From: OMOG01 sp041485845
GTDB taxonomy: Bacteria > Acidobacteriota > Terriglobia > Bryobacterales > Bryobacteraceae
Assembly: GCA_041485845.1 (NCBI GenBank)
Contig: JBGPKH010000354.1
Span: forward strand, 1 to 9,043
DNA length: 9,043 nt
Direction of reading: 5' to 3'
In this document: one piece after another, positions 5,486 to 9,043 of the stretch
How positions within the stretch are numbered: position 1 is the first letter of the stretch
Layout: each line of letters begins with the position of its first letter
Program-made: the position numbers and the translations under genes
The notes under the pieces: model-generated
What the model was told of the DNA's origin: nothing
Databases searched by the model: none
The model's input: only the letters and a program-made list of their open reading frames with translations

Positions 5486-8068
5486 TCACTCGTGCCGGAG
5501 CGCTTCCAGCGGATCGACCCGGGTCGCCCGCCGCGCCGGAACATAGCAGGCCAGCAGGACCGCGAGGACCAGCACGCCCGAGCCGTAGGCGAACGCTGCG
5601 GCATCGGTCGGCTGCACTCCGAACAGCAGCGTCTCCAGCACGCGCGTGGATACCCATGCGCCGGCGAGGCCCAACGCGACGCCCACCGCCATCAGCCCGA
5701 GACCCTGCCCGAGGATCATCGCCAGCACGTCGCCGCGCTCCGCGCCCAGCGCCATGCGAATGCCGATCTCATGCGTCCGCCGTGCCACGGAGTAATTCAC
5801 GGTGCCGTACACGCCAACGGCGGACACGACCAGCGCCAGCACGGCGAAGCCCGCCACCAGCATCATGTAGAATCGCGGAACCGCCACCGACTCCGCCAGC
5901 ATGTTGTCCACCGTGTCGAGCTTGCCGAAGATCATGCGCTTGTTCCACGCGCGGATTTCCCTCCGCGCCGCGCCCGCCAGGCTCAGCGGTGGCACAGCCG
6001 TGCGCATCAACACCTGAACCCCATTGCCCCAACTCGCCTGGCGATTGGGAAAGTAGACCGCCGGCATCGGGTCGCCGGCCACGCCGAACCCTTTCACATT
6101 TCCCGCCACCCCGATCACGGTGCTCCACTCCTTGGTACCCCACCGCACATGCATGCCAATGGGGTCCTGGTCCGGGAAATCGCGGCGCGCGAGCGCCTCG
6201 TTGATCACCGCCACCTTGGGCGCGTCCGCTCCATCGGCAGCCGTGAAGAAGCGGCCCCGCTGGAGCGTCATGCCGGCGGCGCGGAAGAAGTCGGCGGTCG
6301 CTACCATGAAGCCCGTATCGCGCGCCTTGCCCTGCCCTCTCGGCCGGCCTTCGATCTCCAGGCAGTCGTCGCAGTACGAGCCGGCGTGATTTTGAGGAAA
6401 GGCCGTCGCCGCGCCCGCCGCCTGCACTCCCGGCAGGGCGCGCAACCGGTCCAGCAACTCGTCGATGCGCCGGTTCACCGACCAGGGCAGCTCGACGCCC
6501 AGGACACCTTCCGGGCGGAACCCCAGCGGTACCCTGACCCGCATCACGAAGCTGCGCAGCAACAGGCCGGCGCCGATCAGCAGGGTCACGGCCAGCGCGA
6601 TCTGCGCCGCGGCCAGCAGACTCCGCCCGCGGTTCTTTCCGAACTCGCCTACGCCCGGCGCACCCGGTCCTTCTTTCAACCAGTTGCCCAGGTCGGGCCG
6701 CGAAGCGTGCAGTGCCGGCGCCAGGCCGAACAAAACCCCGATCGCGATGGCCGCCGCTACGGCGTACAGCAGTACGCCCCCATTCACTGCCACCTCTTGA
6801 ATTCGCGGCAGGTGAATCGGATCGAGCGCCACAAAGGCGCGCACCAGCCAGTGCGCTGCCGCCACCCCCAGCGCGCCGCCGGCCAGCGCGAGCAGCAGGC
6901 TTTCCGCCAGCAGGCAGCGCGCGATGCGCCACCGGCCCGCGCCCAGCGACAGGCGCAGGGCGAGCTCGCGGCGGCGGCCCGTGACGCGCACCAGCAGCAG
7001 GTTCGCCACGTTGGCGCAGGCGATCAGCAGGACGCAGCCCACGGCGCCCATCAACACCAGCAGAGCGCGCCGCGCCTCGCCCACAATCTGATCGTGGAGC
7101 GGCACGACATTGGCGCCGATTGCCTCGTTTTCCTTGGGGTGGGCCAGCTTCAGCCGCGCCGCGATGGTCTCGATTTCGCTTTGCGCCTGCGTCACGGTGA
7201 CGCCGGCCCTCAACCTGGCGACCACGCGCAGATAGTGCGCCCCGGGGCCGTTCCGGGAATCGTCGGTGGCGAAGGGAAACCACAACTCCGAGTCCTTGGG
7301 GAAGCTGAAGCCGCGCGGCATGATGCCCACGACGGTGAAGACGTCGCGGTCCAACTGCACCGTCTTGCCCACCAGGTTCCGGTCTCCGCCCAAGCGCTGC
7401 CAAAAGTCGTACGAGAGGACGGTTATCCGCTGCGCGCTGGTGCGTTCCTCCTCGGGCAGGAAAGTCCGGCCCATTATGGGTTGCACTCCGAGCGCGGGGA
7501 AGAAGCCGCCGCTCACGCGCGCGCCCGGAACCAGCACCGGTTCGTCGCCCACCATCATACGGGCTGCATCCCCCACGAATACCGCCATGTGCTCGAACGA
7601 GCGGCTCTGTTCCTTCCAATCGCAGAAGTTCTGGTAAGACACCACCACGCGGTCCTCGCCGCGAGTTTCTCGTGTCTCCCAAACCATCATGAGGCGGTCC
7701 GCTTCACGGAACGGCAGCGGACGCAGGAGAACGGCATTCACGACGCTGAAGACTGCCGTGCTGGCGCCGATGCCCAAGGCCAGCGTAAACACGGCGACAG
7801 CCGCAAATCCAGGGTTGTTGCGCAGTACGCGGAGCGCGTACTTCAGGTCGGCGGCCCATGACTCGACGCCTCCCCAGCCCCATGCCTGCCGGCTGTCTTC
7901 CAGCAAGAGCGTGCCATTCCCGAACTTCCTGCGGGCCGCCGCCGCGCCGGACTCTTGCGCCTTCATGTCCAGATGGAACCGCATCTCCTCTTCGAGATCG
8001 CGGTCGAACTGCTGCCGCCGGAACGGGAACAGCAGCCTGCGCCACAACTCACCAAGCCAGTCCATCAT
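5486..8068 (-). CDS. ADOP-type ABC transporter permease (duplicated MacB/FtsX, no ATPase)
   Basis: This inner-membrane protein of about 860 residues has two tandem MacB-like halves. A short N-terminal segment (DRDLEEEMRFHLDMKA) precedes the first transmembrane helix at about 88-113, a periplasmic MacB core domain (about 115-330) and a three-helix FtsX domain (about 335-455). A second set follows: helix at 485-506, periplasmic domain at 510-715 and FtsX at 735-855. The halves repeat the same motif (RRRELALRLSLGAGRWRIAR and RTHEIGIRMALGAERGDVLA), and the end PARRATRVDPLEALRHE is typical. This is the acidobacterial duplicated orphan permease family, whose substrate is unknown. No nucleotide-binding domain is present here or nearby, so an ATPase would have to come from elsewhere. 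Start choice: ATG 8068 or 8065; GTG codons at 8074 and 8071 are also in frame. It lies 12 nt behind padR, so the two are co-transcribed. A YCDDC pair in the second periplasmic domain (about 567-571) is a small oddity. Confidence 0.94.
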   Translation of the reverse strand: MMDWLGELWRRLLFPFRRQQFDRDLEEEMRFHLDMKAQESGAAAARRKFGNGTLLLEDSRQAWGWGGVESWAADLKYALRVLRNNPGFAAVAVFTLALGIGASTAVFSVVNAVLLRPLPFREADRLMMVWETRETRGEDRVVVSYQNFCDWKEQSRSFEHMAVFVGDAARMMVGDEPVLVPGARVSGGFFPALGVQPIMGRTFLPEEERTSAQRITVLSYDFWQRLGGDRNLVGKTVQLDRDVFTVVGIMPRGFSFPKDSELWFPFATDDSRNGPGAHYLRVVARLRAGVTVTQAQSEIETIAARLKLAHPKENEAIGANVVPLHDQIVGEARRALLVLMGAVGCVLLIACANVANLLLVRVTGRRRELALRLSLGAGRWRIARCLLAESLLLALAGGALGVAAAHWLVRAFVALDPIHLPRIQEVAVNGGVLLYAVAAAIAIGVLFGLAPALHASRPDLGNWLKEGPGAPGVGEFGKNRGRSLLAAAQIALAVTLLIGAGLLLRSFVMRVRVPLGFRPEGVLGVELPWSVNRRIDELLDRLRALPGVQAAGAATAFPQNHAGSYCDDCLEIEGRPRGQGKARDTGFMVATADFFRAAGMTLQRGRFFTAADGADAPKVAVINEALARRDFPDQDPIGMHVRWGTKEWSTVIGVAGNVKGFGVAGDPMPAVYFPNRQASWGNGVQVLMRTAVPPLSLAGAARREIRAWNKRMIFGKLDTVDNMLAESVAVPRFYMMLVAGFAVLALVVSAVGVYGTVNYSVARRTHEIGIRMALGAERGDVLAMILGQGLGLMAVGVALGLAGAWVSTRVLETLLFGVQPTDAAAFAYGSGVLVLAVLLACYVPARRATRVDPLEALRHE

Positions 8069-8080
8069 CACCACACCCGG

Positions 8081-8428
8081 TCAGGCGGGCTGAATCACCT
8101 GTGCGATTGCCCGCATCACCTTTTCGAATTCCGAAAGTTCCACGCCCAACTGTTTCTTGCCCGCGGGCGTCAGCCGGTAGTAACGCGCGCGCCGATGGTT
8201 GTCCGACTGGCCCCACTCGGCGGTGACCCAGCCCTTGATCAGCATTCGCTGCAAGGCCGGATAGAGCGAGCCCTCTTCGACCTGGAGCACGGCTTCGGAC
8301 GTTTGCTGGATGTGCTGGGCAATTCCGTAACCGTGCATCGGCCCGAGCCGAGCCAGAGTCTTGAGGATGAGCATGTACAGAGTTCCAGGCGGGATCTCGG
8401 TCCGCGATGAAGCTTCAGGTCTTCCCAT
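8081..8428 (-). CDS. PadR-family transcriptional regulator, acidobacterial type
   Basis: This 115-residue protein has the PadR winged helix at about 15-92: LYMLILKTLARLGPMHGYGI, the recognition segment EEGSLYPALQRM, and the wing RARYYRLTPAGKKQL. A short C-terminal helix (about 97-113) probably serves dimerisation. There is no separate ligand-binding domain. PadR proteins of this size next to duplicated orphan permeases form a recognised acidobacterial subfamily. Here the regulator is first in a two-gene operon with the permease, so it most likely represses its own promoter and thereby the transporter. ATG 8428 gives the full domain. No Shine-Dalgarno precedes it; instead the start codon lies inside a perfect palindrome. 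Confidence 0.93.
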   Translation of the reverse strand: MGRPEASSRTEIPPGTLYMLILKTLARLGPMHGYGIAQHIQQTSEAVLQVEEGSLYPALQRMLIKGWVTAEWGQSDNHRRARYYRLTPAGKKQLGVELSEFEKVMRAIAQVIQPA

Positions 8429-8442
8429 AGTGCAACTATGGG
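8424..8442. promoter_or_regulatory. Perfect palindrome on the padR start codon, probable PadR operator
   Basis: CCCATAGT-GCA-ACTATGGG is a perfect inverted repeat with 8-bp arms and a 3-bp centre. It includes the padR ATG (8428-8426) and reaches the candidate -10. Size and symmetry suit a dimeric winged-helix repressor, and PadR proteins commonly autoregulate. Binding here would block both initiation and the operon. The link to PadR is inferred from position. Confidence 0.65.
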
Positions 8443-8472
8443 TATCTTGGACCCGAACGCCGATCTTGTCAA
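8441..8472 (-). promoter_or_regulatory. padR-permease operon promoter with consensus -35
   Basis: On the minus strand TTGACA, a perfect -35, occupies 8472-8467. The -10 is weak: GATACC (8446-8441, 20-bp spacing) or CAAGAT (8449-8444, 17 bp). Either would start transcription within about 15 nt of the padR ATG, giving a leaderless or nearly leaderless mRNA, in keeping with the missing Shine-Dalgarno. The -10 overlaps or abuts the palindrome at 8424-8442. Confidence 0.5.
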
Positions 8473-8519
8473 GTAGTTTAAGTCCTGTTTGTCTATTTTA
8501 GCCGAGGAGCCGGAAGAGC

Positions 8520-8545
8520 ACAGACGACGAAAACCGATCGTCTGT
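8520..8545 (-). terminator. Stem-loop downstream of the Ycf48-like gene
   Basis: ACAGACGA (8520-8527) pairs perfectly with TCGTCTGT (8538-8545), with two further CG pairs possible beside a bulged A. It begins 6 nt after the TAA (8554-8552) of the beta-propeller gene and precedes padR. There is no T-run after the stem, so it may be a weak or Rho-assisted terminator, or simply a 3' end stabiliser. Confidence 0.45.
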
Positions 8546-8551
8546 CCTACC

Positions 8552-9043
8552 TTACGGCGCGGTGGGCCGCACCGGTGGCGGGGCGGGCTTGCCGGAGGCG
8601 TTGCCGCCCGGCGCCAGGCTATTGATGCGGGTCCATTTCAGGCCATCGGCTTGTTGCAGCACTACCGACTGGCCGACCGCCCAAAGCGAGTTGTTGACCA
8701 TGAGCAGTTTGGCCAGAAAGAAACGGCCGCCGACGGGAACGGCTTTCCAGGTTTCCCCGCCGTCTTCGCTCACCAGAAGACCGTCGTCATAGGCGATCCA
8801 GCCGCGGTTGGAACGGTCGAACGATACCGCGGTCAGCCAGGAACGGACGGGACTCGTCTGCGCCTGCCAGGTCGCGCCGCCATCGCGGCTGCGCAGAATC
8901 TGTCCGGCGAACCCCACCATCCAGCCGTTCTGGGTGTCGCGGAAGTACACCGAGGTCAGGGACCATGAGGCCGCTTCCGTGTGAATCTTCTCCCACGTCT
9001 TACCCCCGTCGCTGGTACGGAGAATAGTGCCGGCCCAGCCCAC
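8552..9043 (-). CDS. Ycf48/BNR-repeat beta-propeller protein, C-terminal part
   Basis: The visible 163 codons are the C-terminus of a longer protein whose start lies beyond the right edge. The window-end GTG is an interior codon, because the repeat pattern is already under way. Three Asp-box motifs occur about 40 residues apart: SDGGKTW (11-17), SRDGGATW (52-59) and SEDGGETW (92-98). Each is followed by a strand with an NGWM/RGWI-type turn. This is the layout of Ycf48-like and sialidase-type beta-propellers. The family assists photosystem II assembly in cyanobacteria, but in heterotrophic bacteria such proteins are usually exported and of unknown role, so no photosynthesis function is implied. 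The protein ends in a proline-rich tail (APGGNASGKPAPPPVRPTAP). It is upstream of padR on the same strand but separated by 123 bp, a hairpin and a promoter, so it is probably a separate unit. Confidence 0.85.
   Translation of the reverse strand: MGWAGTILRTSDGGKTWEKIHTEAASWSLTSVYFRDTQNGWMVGFAGQILRSRDGGATWQAQTSPVRSWLTAVSFDRSNRGWIAYDDGLLVSEDGGETWKAVPVGGRFFLAKLLMVNNSLWAVGQSVVLQQADGLKWTRINSLAPGGNASGKPAPPPVRPTAP

Noticed and set aside
5492..7861. 789-codon plus-strand frame opposite the permease
   Set aside because: It is antisense to the permease, with biased His/Arg/Gln composition and no domains. The open frame results from high GC.

Overview
The window looks like GC-rich chromosomal DNA from an acidobacterium, most likely of the Solibacter/Bryobacter type. 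The best evidence is at the right. A short PadR-family regulator is followed 12 nt later by a roughly 860-residue permease with two MacB/FtsX halves and no ATPase gene. This is the arrangement described for 'acidobacterial duplicated orphan permeases' (ADOP) and their dedicated PadR regulators. A Tat-exported enolase-superfamily enzyme and a secreted flavin amine oxidase fit the same lineage. Taxonomy is inferred from gene content only.

Layout, left to right. (1) 1-1003, minus: a YacL-type membrane PIN-TRAM protein whose last residues run off the left edge. (2) 1004-1391: a 388-bp gene-free stretch with a likely extended -10 promoter for yacL, small hairpins, and a nested inverted-repeat element (about 1182-1384) that looks like a non-autonomous mobile or REP-like repeat. 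(3) 1392-2888, minus: a secreted FAD-dependent amine oxidase gene interrupted by one in-frame TAA. (4) 3021-3907, minus: a small AraC-type regulator followed by a VOC/glyoxalase-fold protein, probably one transcription unit. (5) 4092-5255, plus: a mandelate racemase/muconate lactonizing enzyme family protein with a Tat signal, transcribed divergently from the AraC gene. (6) 5256-5485: the wreck of a vapBC-like toxin-antitoxin pair, consisting of the antitoxin C-terminus and about a dozen codons of an overlapping PIN toxin. (7) 5486-8428, minus: the padR-ADOP operon, with a perfect palindrome on the padR start codon. (8) 8552-9043, minus: the C-terminal part of a Ycf48/BNR-type beta-propeller protein that runs off the right edge.

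The genes do not form one pathway. The clear functional units are padR-ADOP (regulator plus its permease) and araC-VOC. Nothing here is a complete defence or mobile system. The points most worth following up are the nested palindromic element, the PadR palindrome lying on a nearly leaderless start, the single nonsense codon in an otherwise open amine oxidase frame, and the vapBC scar trapped between two intact genes.
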